6,464 bases of DNA, taken from Candidatus Halomonas stercoripullorum (GTDB taxonomy: Bacteria; Pseudomonadota; Gammaproteobacteria; Pseudomonadales; Halomonadaceae). Every line of letters starts with the position of its first letter. Position 1 is the first letter of the stretch. This document shows, one piece after another, positions 1 to 6,447 of this stretch. Below the pieces are notes generated by a model. That model had not been told where the DNA came from. It searched no databases and worked only from the letters and a program-made list of their open reading frames with translations. The translations under genes and the position numbers were made by a program. The stretch lies in NCBI GenBank assembly GCA_019114645.1, contig DXFC01000152.1, positions 1 through 6,464 on the forward strand. Reading direction: 5' to 3'.

Positions 1-1241
1 ATCAGGCCCACGTTGGGCACCGTGCCCATGGTGGCCGGATCGAAGGCGCCATGCCATTTGCAGAAGTTGATCATCTCCTGGTAGATGCGCGCAAAGGTGG
101 ACTCGGGCATTACCGCCTTGACGTCCTTGAGGCGGCCATCGCCACCATACATCTTGCCGCCGGCACGAATCATGGCTGGCATCGAGGCATCAACAATCAC
201 ATCGCTGGGCGAGTGGAAGTTGGTAATGCCACGCGCTGAATCGACCATCGCCAGCTCCGGGCGCTGCTCGTGGCAGGCATGCAGATCCTGGATGATCTCT
301 TCACGCTGCGACTCGGGCAGCGTGGCAATCTTGTCGTAGAGATTACCCATGCCGTTGTTGACATCGACGCCCAGCTCATCGAACAGGGCACCATGCTTTT
401 CAAAGGCATCCTTGTAAAAAATTCTGACACAGTGGCCGAACACGATGGGGTGCGAGACCTTCATCATTGTCGCCTTGACGTGCAGCGAGAACATCACGCC
501 AGTCTTGCGGGCGTCTTCAATCTCACGCTCGTAGAACTCAAGCAGCGCCTTTTTGCTCATGAACATGCTGTCGATGATTTCGCCTTCGAGCAGCTCAACC
601 TTCGGCTTGAGCACCAACGTCTCGCCACTCTTGGTGATCAGCTCCATCTTCACATTGCGAGCACGATCCAGCGTCATCGACTTCTCGCCATGGTAGAAGT
701 CTCCGCCATGCATGTGCGATACGTGACTGCGCGAGGCCTGGCTCCACTCCCCCATGCTATGGGGATACTTGCGGGCATACTCTTTGACCGCCTTGGGCGC
801 CCGACGGTCGGAGTTACCCTCGCGCAGCACCGGGTTGACCGCACTTCCCATGACCTTGCCATACCGCGCCTTGATCTCTTGCTCTTCAGCATTGCTCGGC
901 TCATCCGGGTAATCCGGCAGGTTGTAGCCCTGTTCTTGCAGCTCCTTGATGGCTGCCCGAAGCTGCGGCATGGAAGCACTGATATTGGGCAGCTTGATGA
1001 TATTGGCTTCCGGCTCCTGGGCCAGGGCACCCAGTTCGGCAAGGTGATCCTCAACCCGCTGCTCGGCGGTCAGATAGTCGGGGAACTGGGAAAGGATTCG
1101 CGCAGCCAGGGAGATGTCCCGGGTCTCTACCTCGATGCCGGCAGCATCGGTGAAGGCGTCGATGATTGGTAACAGCGAGTGAGTCGCCAGCGCAGGCGCT
1201 TCGTCGGTGATCGTGTAGATAATCTTCGGCGTTTTTGACAT
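1..1241 (-). CDS. icd: Monomeric NADP-dependent isocitrate dehydrogenase, N-terminal part (cut by left edge)
   Basis: Oxidative decarboxylation of isocitrate to 2-oxoglutarate with NADP reduction, in the cytosolic TCA cycle. Translating the minus strand from the ATG at 1241-1239 gives 413 uninterrupted residues starting MSKTPKIIYTITDEAPALAT, the typical N-terminus of the roughly 740-residue monomeric (Azotobacter/Vibrio type) family, so about 55% of the protein is present and the C-terminal part lies outside the window. From family knowledge, isocitrate and metal ligands mapped in the Azotobacter enzyme are visible at positions shifted by one: Ser133, Asn136, Arg140 and Arg146 in SAVNPVLREGNSDRRAP, Lys256 in LHVKATMMK, and the metal-binding Asp351 in VIVDASMPAMIR. 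It is unrelated in sequence to the dimeric E. coli Icd. It is transcribed divergently from the nudJ-like gene. The Shine-Dalgarno is weak (an AGAGAGA about 10 bases upstream), but the start fits the family N-terminus. The call is secure; some databases name this family idh. Confidence 0.97.
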   Translation of the reverse strand, partial: MSKTPKIIYTITDEAPALATHSLLPIIDAFTDAAGIEVETRDISLAARILSQFPDYLTAEQRVEDHLAELGALAQEPEANIIKLPNISASMPQLRAAIKELQEQGYNLPDYPDEPSNAEEQEIKARYGKVMGSAVNPVLREGNSDRRAPKAVKEYARKYPHSMGEWSQASRSHVSHMHGGDFYHGEKSMTLDRARNVKMELITKSGETLVLKPKVELLEGEIIDSMFMSKKALLEFYEREIEDARKTGVMFSLHVKATMMKVSHPIVFGHCVRIFYKDAFEKHGALFDELGVDVNNGMGNLYDKIATLPESQREEIIQDLHACHEQRPELAMVDSARGITNFHSPSDVIVDASMPAMIRAGGKMYGGDGRLKDVKAVMPESTFARIYQEMINFCKWHGAFDPATMGTVPNVGL

Positions 1242-1242
1242 G

Positions 1243-1264
1243 GTGACGTGATCTCTCTGGTCAC
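1243..1264 (-). promoter_or_regulatory. Small hairpin over the icd ribosome binding region
   Basis: On the minus strand, GTGAC (1264-1260) and GTCAC (1247-1243) are perfect 5-bp arms around a 12-base loop containing AGAGAGA, the only purine-rich Shine-Dalgarno-like stretch for icd. The right arm ends one base before the start codon. This is directly visible; an effect on translation is inference, and a 5-bp stem can occur by chance. Confidence 0.3.
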
Positions 1265-1421
1265 TGCGTTAAGCAATAAACTGGAACGGTCGCGCACGCT
1301 CACGATGTCGCAAACGAGGTCTCAGCGTGCTCCACCTACGGTTCTGGGGCGGGGAATGGACTCGGCATACCCCGGTGGTGAAGTCACGGCAAGCCGCGTA
1401 GCGACGAGGGCGCTCCCGGCG

Positions 1422-1446
1422 GGCGGATACATTATATCAGTCCGCC
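1422..1446. promoter_or_regulatory. Inverted repeat bracketing the icd -10 box (candidate operator)
   Basis: GGCGGA at 1422-1427 and TCCGCC at 1441-1446 are perfect inverted arms separated by 13 bases. The centre of symmetry (1434) lies inside the TATAAT box of the icd promoter, and the predicted icd start point falls in the left arm. A protein bound here would cover the promoter, so a repressor operator is a reasonable inference. I do not recognise the motif as belonging to any named regulator. Confidence 0.4.
1431..1439 (-). promoter_or_regulatory. Extended -10 promoter for icd
   Basis: The minus strand reads TGATATAAT at 1439-1431, a perfect TATAAT hexamer (1436-1431) with the TGn extension of sigma-70 extended -10 promoters. 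No good -35 hexamer sits at 16-18 bases; that position falls in the direct repeats and reads like ATACGC, which suits an extended -10 promoter or one helped by an activator. Transcription would start near 1424-1425, giving icd a leader of about 183 bases. Strong motif, but not proven. Confidence 0.65.
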
Positions 1447-1448
1447 AG

Positions 1449-1480
1449 GTTCGGCGTATGATTAGTTCGGCGTATGGTCA
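1449..1480. repeat. Two tandem 16-base direct repeats in the icd/nudJ intergenic region
   Basis: GTTCGGCGTATGATTA (1449-1464) is followed at once by GTTCGGCGTATGGTCA (1465-1480): the first 12 bases are identical and 14 of 16 match overall. The pair occupies the -35 and upstream region of the icd promoter and lies directly upstream of the nudJ ribosome binding site. It could be a paired binding site for a regulator of both genes, or a recent slippage duplication. Confidence 0.75.
1457..1462 (+). promoter_or_regulatory. Possible -10 box for the nudJ-like gene
   Basis: TATGAT matches the sigma-70 -10 consensus at five of six positions and sits 33 bases before the nudJ start codon. It lies within the first direct repeat; the second repeat carries the poorer TATGGT at 1473-1478. 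No convincing -35 is visible 17 bases upstream, so this is only a candidate. Confidence 0.3.
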
Positions 1481-1482
1481 AT

Positions 1483-1488
1483 AAGGAG
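1483..1488 (+). promoter_or_regulatory. Ribosome binding site of the nudJ-like gene
   Basis: AAGGAG ends 7 bases before the ATG at 1496. It is the best Shine-Dalgarno in the window and fixes the start of the Nudix gene. Confidence 0.85.
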
Positions 1489-1495
1489 AACAGCG

Positions 1496-1948
1496 ATGAG
1501 CCGCTGGCAACCCTTCGTTACCGTAGCCAGTGTCGTTGAGCGTGCTGGCTGCTTTCTGATGGTAGAGGAAGCGCCAAGAGGCAGCCGAACCACTCTTTTC
1601 AACCAGCCCGCCGGCCACCTGGAGCCCGGCGAGCGGATCAAGGAAGCAGCACTGCGCGAACTGCGCGAGGAGACCGCCTGGCAAGTCGCCCTTACCGATT
1701 ATCTGGGCTTGTATATCTATACCGCAGCCAATGGCAAAACCTTTCATAGCCACGGTTTTTCCGGCATGGCGCTGGCCCATCTCGGTACTCCACTCGATCC
1801 CGCCATCCTGGCCGTACACTGGCTGACACTTGATGAAATCGAGGCACTGGAACACCAGGGGCGGCTACGCAGTCCACTGGTGCTGCGCCGCATACGCGAT
1901 GCCCGGGCGGAACGCTTTTTTTCCATGGATAGCCTTCACGAACCCTAG
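1496..1948 (+). CDS. nudJ: Nudix hydrolase, NudJ-like phosphatase
   Basis: A 150-residue single-domain Nudix protein, close to the 153 residues of E. coli NudJ. The Nudix box runs from Gly40 to Trp62 (GHLEPGERIKEAALRELREE then TAW), with Gly40, Glu46, Arg54, Glu55, Glu58 and Glu59 in place to bind the divalent metal and the pyrophosphate. The one departure is Ala61 where the consensus has Gly. Ahead of it, FVTVASVVERAGCFLMVEE forms the usual N-terminal strands, and FNQPAGHLE is typical of the NudJ group. The E. coli relative releases phosphate from nucleoside di- and triphosphates and hydrolyses HMP-PP and thiamine pyrophosphate; the substrate here is inferred. A strong ribosome binding site fixes the start. 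The position between icd and mnmA matches the E. coli nudJ locus and supports the symbol. It ends in a TAG stop 132 bases before mnmA. Confidence 0.92.
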   Translation: MSRWQPFVTVASVVERAGCFLMVEEAPRGSRTTLFNQPAGHLEPGERIKEAALRELREETAWQVALTDYLGLYIYTAANGKTFHSHGFSGMALAHLGTPLDPAILAVHWLTLDEIEALEHQGRLRSPLVLRRIRDARAERFFSMDSLHEP

Positions 1949-2001
1949 AGTAACGTGCTGTCAAGCCTCACTGCCGTGCGGTCAGTACCGGCGGGACACA
2001 G

Positions 2002-2029
2002 CCTGGCTTATCACCGGATGAAGCCAAGG
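2002..2029 (+). other. Imperfect hairpin between nudJ and mnmA
   Basis: CCT-GGCTT-ATC (2002-2012) pairs with GAT-AAGCC-AGG in 2017-2029, an 11-bp stem with a four-base ACCG loop and single-base bulges at 2020 and 2026. No T-run follows, so it is not a standard intrinsic terminator. It sits just upstream of the mnmA -10 box and overlaps where a -35 would lie. Function unknown. Confidence 0.35.
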
Positions 2030-2041
2030 GGCAAGATGAGG

Positions 2042-2047
2042 TATAAT
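2042..2047 (+). promoter_or_regulatory. -10 box of the mnmA-hflD-purB-roxA operon promoter
   Basis: A perfect TATAAT, with a start point expected near 2054 and a leader of about 27 bases before the mnmA ATG. The -35 region at 17-18 bases (TGAAGC or ATGAAG) is a poor match, and no TGn extension is present. Its location upstream of the ATG at 2081 also argues against a longer N-terminus for MnmA. Confidence 0.6.
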
Positions 2048-2080
2048 TTCCGCCCACTCAAGTTCACCCGAGAGCACTAC

Positions 2081-3193
2081 ATGACCGCCACCCCAGAGAA
2101 GGTGATCGTCGGCATGTCCGGCGGCGTCGACTCTTCCGTTTCCGCCCTACTCTTGCTTGAACAGGGTTATCAGGTCGAAGGCCTGTTCATGAAGAACTGG
2201 GACGAGGACGACGGCACCGAATACTGCACCGCCAAAGAGGATCTGGCAGACGCCCAGGCAGTGTGCGAGAAGCTCGGTATTCCGCTACACACTGCCAACT
2301 TTGCTGCAGAGTACTGGGATAACGTTTTCGAGCACTTCCTCGCCGAATATAAAGCCGGCCGTACGCCCAATCCGGATATCCTGTGCAACCGCGAGATCAA
2401 GTTCAAGGTATTCCTTGAATATGCCGAGATGCTCGGTGCCGAGAAGATCGCCACCGGTCACTACGTCCGCCAAAGCGTACGTGCGGGGCGGCCGCGGCTA
2501 CTCAAGGGCATTGATGCCAACAAGGATCAAAGCTACTTCCTGCACGCCGTGCCGGAAGTCGCCATTGCACGCACCCTGTTTCCGTTGGGTGAACTGGAAA
2601 AAACCGCCGTACGTGCCATTGCCGAGCGCCACGACCTGGTGACTGCACGCAAGAAAGACTCCACGGGGATCTGCTTTATCGGCGAACGCCGCTTCCGTGA
2701 CTTTTTACAGCAGTACCTGCCGGCCCAACCGGGTGTCATTGAAACGCCGGAAGGCGAGGTGATTGGCAAGCACATGGGGCTGATGTACTACACCCTGGGG
2801 CAACGCCAGGGGCTTGGCATCGGCGGGCTGGCAAATCATCCTGAAGCCCCCTGGTACGTCGCGGACAAAAACCTTGAACGCAACGTACTCATTGCCGTGC
2901 AGGGCAAACACCACCCACTACTGTATACCGACTCGTTGGCCACCGAAGCGGTCGACTGGATTGCCGGCGAACCACCCGCTGCTGCCGGACACTTCACCGC
3001 CAAGACCCGCTATCGCCAAGCCGATGTACCCTGCCATATGCGTACCCTGCCCGATGGCGGCGTCGAGGTGCGCTTTGACACCCCGCAACGCGCCGTTACC
3101 CCCGGCCAGTCGCTGGTGCTATATGATGGTGAGATCTGTCTTGGCGGCGGAGTGATCCACACGACCTGGAACGCGACGGAGCGAGCTGCATGA
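2081..3193 (+). CDS. mnmA: tRNA-specific 2-thiouridylase MnmA
   Basis: ATP-dependent thiolation of the wobble uridine (U34) of tRNA-Lys, tRNA-Glu and tRNA-Gln, using persulfide sulfur delivered by the IscS/Tus relay in relatives. The protein has 370 residues, the usual length. The N-terminal PP-loop SGGVDSS is at 13-19. The conserved catalytic Cys102 lies in NPDILCNREIKFK and the persulfide-carrying Cys198 in DSTGICFIGERRF. GHYVR at 127-131 and KDQSYFL at 148-154 are family hallmarks, followed by the central domain with YYTLGQRQGLGIGG and a C-terminal beta-barrel domain. The reading frame is open upstream to 1955, but the family N-terminus and the -10 box at 2042-2047 point to the ATG at 2081; the Shine-Dalgarno (GAGAG) is weak. 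The stop codon overlaps the hflD start. The gene appears intact and the call is secure. Confidence 0.98.
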   Translation: MTATPEKVIVGMSGGVDSSVSALLLLEQGYQVEGLFMKNWDEDDGTEYCTAKEDLADAQAVCEKLGIPLHTANFAAEYWDNVFEHFLAEYKAGRTPNPDILCNREIKFKVFLEYAEMLGAEKIATGHYVRQSVRAGRPRLLKGIDANKDQSYFLHAVPEVAIARTLFPLGELEKTAVRAIAERHDLVTARKKDSTGICFIGERRFRDFLQQYLPAQPGVIETPEGEVIGKHMGLMYYTLGQRQGLGIGGLANHPEAPWYVADKNLERNVLIAVQGKHHPLLYTDSLATEAVDWIAGEPPAAAGHFTAKTRYRQADVPCHMRTLPDGGVEVRFDTPQRAVTPGQSLVLYDGEICLGGGVIHTTWNATERAA

Positions 3194-3828
3194 ATACCAT
3201 TCCCATTCATCGCGCCCCGGACTCTCCCACCGCACGCCAGGCACTGGCACTGGCCGGTGTCTTCCAGGCCGCCAGCCTGGTCGATGAGCTGGCCCGCACC
3301 GGACAAGTCGATACACGCCCCTGGGAAACCTTGATTCAGGCCACTCTGGATACCAACCCCGGAAGCTTTGAAGCGATCTATGGCGGCCATCCTAATAATC
3401 TGCGGCGTGGTCTCGAAGTGCTCGAAGCCGTGGTCGGACGCAAACAGGCTAACCCGGTAGTGCTGCGCTATGGCTTTTCGCTGCTGTTGTTAATGAACCA
3501 GCTACGCTCCAATGACGCCATGATGTCAGGGCTTGGTCAGCACCTGAACCGTATCCAGGGTCAAGCTGAACACTTCGGTACCACTCATGAAAACGTCATT
3601 GCCAGCCTCGGAGACGCCTACCAGCAGACGCTCTCGACGCTGAAAACACGAATCGTGGTGCAGGGCGATCCGTCACTGCTGCAAAGCCGCATGATGCCTG
3701 AACGTATACGTGCCGTGTTGCTCGCCGGCATTCGCTTTGCCCTGCTTTGGCATCAGCAGGGCGGACGGCGCTGGAAGCTCGTTTTTCAGCGCAGTGCCCT
3801 GAAAAAGGCTCTGGATCAGCTAGCCTGA
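3190..3828 (+). CDS. hflD: High-frequency lysogenization protein HflD homologue
   Basis: A 212-residue mostly helical protein of the HflD (YcfC, DUF489) family. In E. coli HflD is a peripheral inner-membrane protein that binds phage lambda CII and limits lysogeny; its role in the host is poorly known. Visible family features are an N-terminal ALALAGVFQAASLVDELA helix (about 19-35), YGFSLLLLMNQL (94-105), and the C-terminal QGDP (158-161), RIRAVLLAGIR (172-182) and ALLWHQQGGRRWKLVFQR (184-201). There is no signal peptide or clear transmembrane segment. The ATG shares ATGA with the mnmA stop, which implies translational coupling. The mnmA-hflD-purB order is conserved in gammaproteobacteria and supports the call. 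The biological role in this organism is unknown; no phage lies nearby. Confidence 0.95.
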   Translation: MNTIPIHRAPDSPTARQALALAGVFQAASLVDELARTGQVDTRPWETLIQATLDTNPGSFEAIYGGHPNNLRRGLEVLEAVVGRKQANPVVLRYGFSLLLLMNQLRSNDAMMSGLGQHLNRIQGQAEHFGTTHENVIASLGDAYQQTLSTLKTRIVVQGDPSLLQSRMMPERIRAVLLAGIRFALLWHQQGGRRWKLVFQRSALKKALDQLA

Positions 3829-3834
3829 CTTTTT
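3806..3834 (+). terminator. Possible weak terminator or attenuator between hflD and purB
   Basis: AGGCT (3806-3810) pairs with AGCCT (3822-3826). CTG/CAG (3811-3813, 3817-3819) extends the stem with a CT bulge, and a TTTTT run follows at 3830-3834. AAAAA just before the stem could pair with that run. The stem overlaps the hflD stop codon. It is short and bulged, so partial termination at most is likely; a second T-run follows at 3862-3866. Confidence 0.35.
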
Positions 3835-3885
3835 GCCCCTGGCCCTGGCTTCCACCCGCTCTTTTTACCGTACGGATAATCGAAC

Positions 3886-5265
3886 ATGCAAACCGCCGCC
3901 CTGCCCCTTACCGCCCTTACCGCACTCTCCCCCGTCGATGGCCGTTACGCCGGCAAGGCCGAAGCCCTGCGTGAGCATTTCAGTGAGTTCGGCCTGATCC
4001 GTGCTCGCGTTATTGTTGAAATTCGCTGGTTGCAGCGTCTCGCCGAGCTGGCCGGTATCACCGAGGTGCCGCCACTTTCTGTCGAGGCCACCGCTTTCCT
4101 GGAGGCTTTGATCCGCGACTTTTCGCTGGAGGATGCCGAGCGCATCAAGCGTATCGAGCGCACCACCAACCATGACGTCAAAGCAGTGGAGTACTTCCTC
4201 AAGGAGAAGATTGCCGACCAGGCGGAGCTAAACGCCATCACCGAGTTCGTCCACTTCGCCTGCACCAGCGAGGACATCAACAACCTGTCCCACGGCGTGA
4301 TGCTCAGTGACGGCCTCAAGGCATTGCTGCCCGGCATGCGCAACGTTGTCGACGCCATCACCCGGCTGGCTCACGAGCACGCGGCCCTGCCCATGCTGTC
4401 GCGCACCCATGGCCAGACCGCCAGCCCCACTACCCTGGGCAAGGAGATGGCAAACGTTGCCTATCGCCTGCAGCGCCAGCTCAAGCAGATCGAAAGCGTT
4501 GAAATACTGGGCAAGATCAACGGCGCAGTGGGCAACTACAATGCCCACCTGGCCACCTATCCCGAAGTGGATTGGGAAGGCAACGCACGCACTTTCGTCG
4601 AGAGCCTGGGGCTGATCTTTAACCCCTACACCACCCAGATCGAACCCCACGACTACATTGCCGAGCTGTTCGATGCCATCTGCCGCTTCAACACCATCCT
4701 GATCGACTTCAATCGCGACGTCTGGGGCTATATCTCGCTGGGCTACTTCAAGCAGAAAACCGTGGAAGGTGAAATCGGCTCTTCTACCATGCCCCACAAG
4801 GTCAACCCCATCGACTTCGAAAACTCCGAAGGCAACCTGGGACTGGCCAATGCCGTACTGGGGCATCTGGCGCAAAAACTCCCCATCTCGCGCTGGCAGC
4901 GTGACCTCACCGACTCCACGGTGCTGCGCAATCTCGGTGTCGGCCTGGCCTACGGCCTGATCGCTTATGAAGCAGCACTGAAAGGCATCGGCAAGCTCGA
5001 AGCCAATCCGGAAAGACTGGCCGAAGACCTGGATGCCAGTTGGGAAGTACTAGCCGAGCCGATCCAGACGGTGATGCGTCGCTACGGCATTGAAAAGCCC
5101 TACGAGAAGCTCAAGGAGCTCACCCGCGGCAAGCGCATCGATCAGGCCGGCTTTGCCGCCTTCATCGATTCCCTGGCCTTACCGCAAGAGGTGAAAACCG
5201 AACTCAAGGCCTTGACCCCGGCAACCTATATCGGCAATGCCGAGCAGCAGGCACGCAGACTATGA
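3886..5265 (+). CDS. purB: Adenylosuccinate lyase
   Basis: Catalyses two fumarate-releasing steps of purine synthesis: SAICAR to AICAR, and adenylosuccinate to AMP. It is a cytosolic homotetramer in relatives. The protein has 459 residues, against 456 in E. coli, and aligns along its length: SPVDGRYAGK (15-24), the TTNHDVKAVEYFLKEK block, TSEDINNLSH, RTHGQTASPTTLGKEMANVA with the catalytic His175, and the fumarase/aspartase-superfamily signature GSSTMPHKVNP at 298-308, whose Ser299 corresponds to the catalytic loop serine. The conserved C-terminal PIQTVMRRYGIEKPYEKLKE is present. The ATG at 3886 gives an N-terminus like the family, a few residues longer than E. coli; the Shine-Dalgarno is poor (CGGA about 9 bases away). 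It follows hflD after 57 bases, and its TGA overlaps the roxA start by four bases. Intact; secure. Confidence 0.98.
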   Translation: MQTAALPLTALTALSPVDGRYAGKAEALREHFSEFGLIRARVIVEIRWLQRLAELAGITEVPPLSVEATAFLEALIRDFSLEDAERIKRIERTTNHDVKAVEYFLKEKIADQAELNAITEFVHFACTSEDINNLSHGVMLSDGLKALLPGMRNVVDAITRLAHEHAALPMLSRTHGQTASPTTLGKEMANVAYRLQRQLKQIESVEILGKINGAVGNYNAHLATYPEVDWEGNARTFVESLGLIFNPYTTQIEPHDYIAELFDAICRFNTILIDFNRDVWGYISLGYFKQKTVEGEIGSSTMPHKVNPIDFENSEGNLGLANAVLGHLAQKLPISRWQRDLTDSTVLRNLGVGLAYGLIAYEAALKGIGKLEANPERLAEDLDASWEVLAEPIQTVMRRYGIEKPYEKLKELTRGKRIDQAGFAAFIDSLALPQEVKTELKALTPATYIGNAEQQARRL

Positions 5266-6443
5266 GCCCTTCTTTCGATACCTCGCGCAGCCTGCTCGGT
5301 GGTCTTGATCCCGCCGAATTCCTGCGTGACTACTGGCAACGCAAGCCACTACTGATTCGTGGCGCTTTTCCTGACTTCGAGAGCCCACTCGATCCTGATG
5401 AGTTGGCCGGCCTTGCCTGCGAGGAGGGCGTCGAAGCCAGGCTGGTGGAAGAAAATGGCCCTGACGGTCCCTGGCAGGTTAGCCACGGCCCCTTCGATGA
5501 AGCCATTTTCGCCGAACTTCCCGAGCGCGACTGGACCCTGCTGGTACAGGCAGTGGACCACTATGTACCCGAAGTTGCGGAGCTGCTCGAACACTTCGAC
5601 TTCCTGCCACGCTGGCGACTCGACGACATCATGATCAGCTATGCACCACCAGGCGGTAGCGTCGGCCCGCATATCGATCACTACGATGTGTTTCTGATCC
5701 AGGGCTTGGGGCAGCGTCGCTGGCAGCTGGGCGGCAAGGTCGCCGATGACGCCGCGATCATCCCCGGTATCGATCTACGCATTCTTGAGCGTTTCGAGGT
5801 CGAACCGGGTGATGACTGGATACTGGAGCCGGGCGACATGCTCTATCTGCCGCCAGGCTGGGCGCACCATGGTATCAGCCAGTCGGATGACTGCATGACC
5901 TACTCGGTGGGTTTTCGCGCACCTTCGGCAGACGAAGCCATCACCTCGTTTGCCGACTACCTCGGCGAACAACTTCCCGCCTCGATACGCTATAGCGATG
6001 CCGGCATGGCGCTGCCTGCCACTCCTGCAGAAGTCGACGACGCCTCGCTTGCGCGCATGCGCCAGCTGATACTCGATACGCTGGACAACCCGAACCAACT
6101 GGCTCAATGGTTCGGTCGCGCCATGACACAACCAAAGTACGTCGATCAGCTGATTCCTGCCGAGCACCCAACCGACGTGGAAGCCCTTGTCGCGGAGCTA
6201 CAAGCCGGTGAGGTTCTCGTGCATAGCTTGGGTTCACGCTTTGCCTGGCGTGACCTGGGTAACGGTAACGCGACCCTGTTTGTTGACGGTGACGCCATTG
6301 AGTGTGCGTTGTCCCTGGCCCAAGCCGTTGCCGCCGCACAGCTGGATGCCGATATTCTCGAACACGAAGAGGCAGCCATGCTGCTGGGCGCCCTGCTTGA
6401 TGGCGGCAGCCTGGCCTGGCTTGATGACGAAGAGGATGCCTAA
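5262..6443 (+). CDS. roxA: 50S ribosomal protein L16 arginine hydroxylase RoxA (YcfD-type JmjC/cupin oxygenase)
   Basis: An Fe(II)- and 2-oxoglutarate-dependent oxygenase; the E. coli homologue hydroxylates Arg81 of ribosomal protein L16. The protein has 393 residues, against 373 in E. coli. The N-terminus carries FLRDYWQRKPLLIRGAFP (about 20-37). The JmjC-type barrel holds the metal triad His137 and Asp139 (in GPHIDHYDVFLIQGLGQRRW) and His202 (in LPPGWAHHG), with Arg152 at the position that binds 2-oxoglutarate in E. coli. SVGFRAPS follows, then a helical dimerisation region and a C-terminal winged-helix-like domain ending in an acidic tail. All the key residues are present, so activity is expected. 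The ATG shares ATGA with the purB stop, and no good separate ribosome binding site is seen, so translation is probably coupled. L16 as the substrate is inferred from the family. Confidence 0.93.
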   Translation: MSPSFDTSRSLLGGLDPAEFLRDYWQRKPLLIRGAFPDFESPLDPDELAGLACEEGVEARLVEENGPDGPWQVSHGPFDEAIFAELPERDWTLLVQAVDHYVPEVAELLEHFDFLPRWRLDDIMISYAPPGGSVGPHIDHYDVFLIQGLGQRRWQLGGKVADDAAIIPGIDLRILERFEVEPGDDWILEPGDMLYLPPGWAHHGISQSDDCMTYSVGFRAPSADEAITSFADYLGEQLPASIRYSDAGMALPATPAEVDDASLARMRQLILDTLDNPNQLAQWFGRAMTQPKYVDQLIPAEHPTDVEALVAELQAGEVLVHSLGSRFAWRDLGNGNATLFVDGDAIECALSLAQAVAAAQLDADILEHEEAAMLLGALLDGGSLAWLDDEEDA

Positions 6444-6447
6444 GCCA

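Noticed and set aside
270..1172. 300-codon open frame on the plus strand
   Set aside because: It is antisense to icd, whose minus-strand translation matches the monomeric isocitrate dehydrogenase family throughout. The antisense protein shows no recognisable domain.
1248..1484. 78-codon plus-strand open frame in the icd/nudJ intergenic region
   Set aside because: No ribosome binding site, no recognisable protein features, and it runs through the inverted and direct repeats and the icd promoter.
2002..2029. Intrinsic terminator for nudJ
   Set aside because: The stem is reasonable but no T-run follows on the plus strand, so it is listed only as a hairpin.
1955..2080. Upstream in-frame extension of mnmA
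   Set aside because: The added residues do not resemble MnmA, and the perfect -10 box at 2042-2047 lies inside this stretch. The ATG at 2081 gives the family N-terminus.
4449..4461. GGCAAACGTTGCC inside purB, resembling a PurR operator core (E. coli purB has an operator within its coding region)
   Set aside because: The bases encode the conserved residues MANVA, the site has an odd-length centre unlike the 16-base PurR palindrome, and it lies at codons 188-193 rather than near codon 62. Chance is the simpler explanation.
4228..4875. 215-codon open frame on the minus strand
   Set aside because: It is a shadow of purB, typical of high-GC coding DNA, with no independent support.
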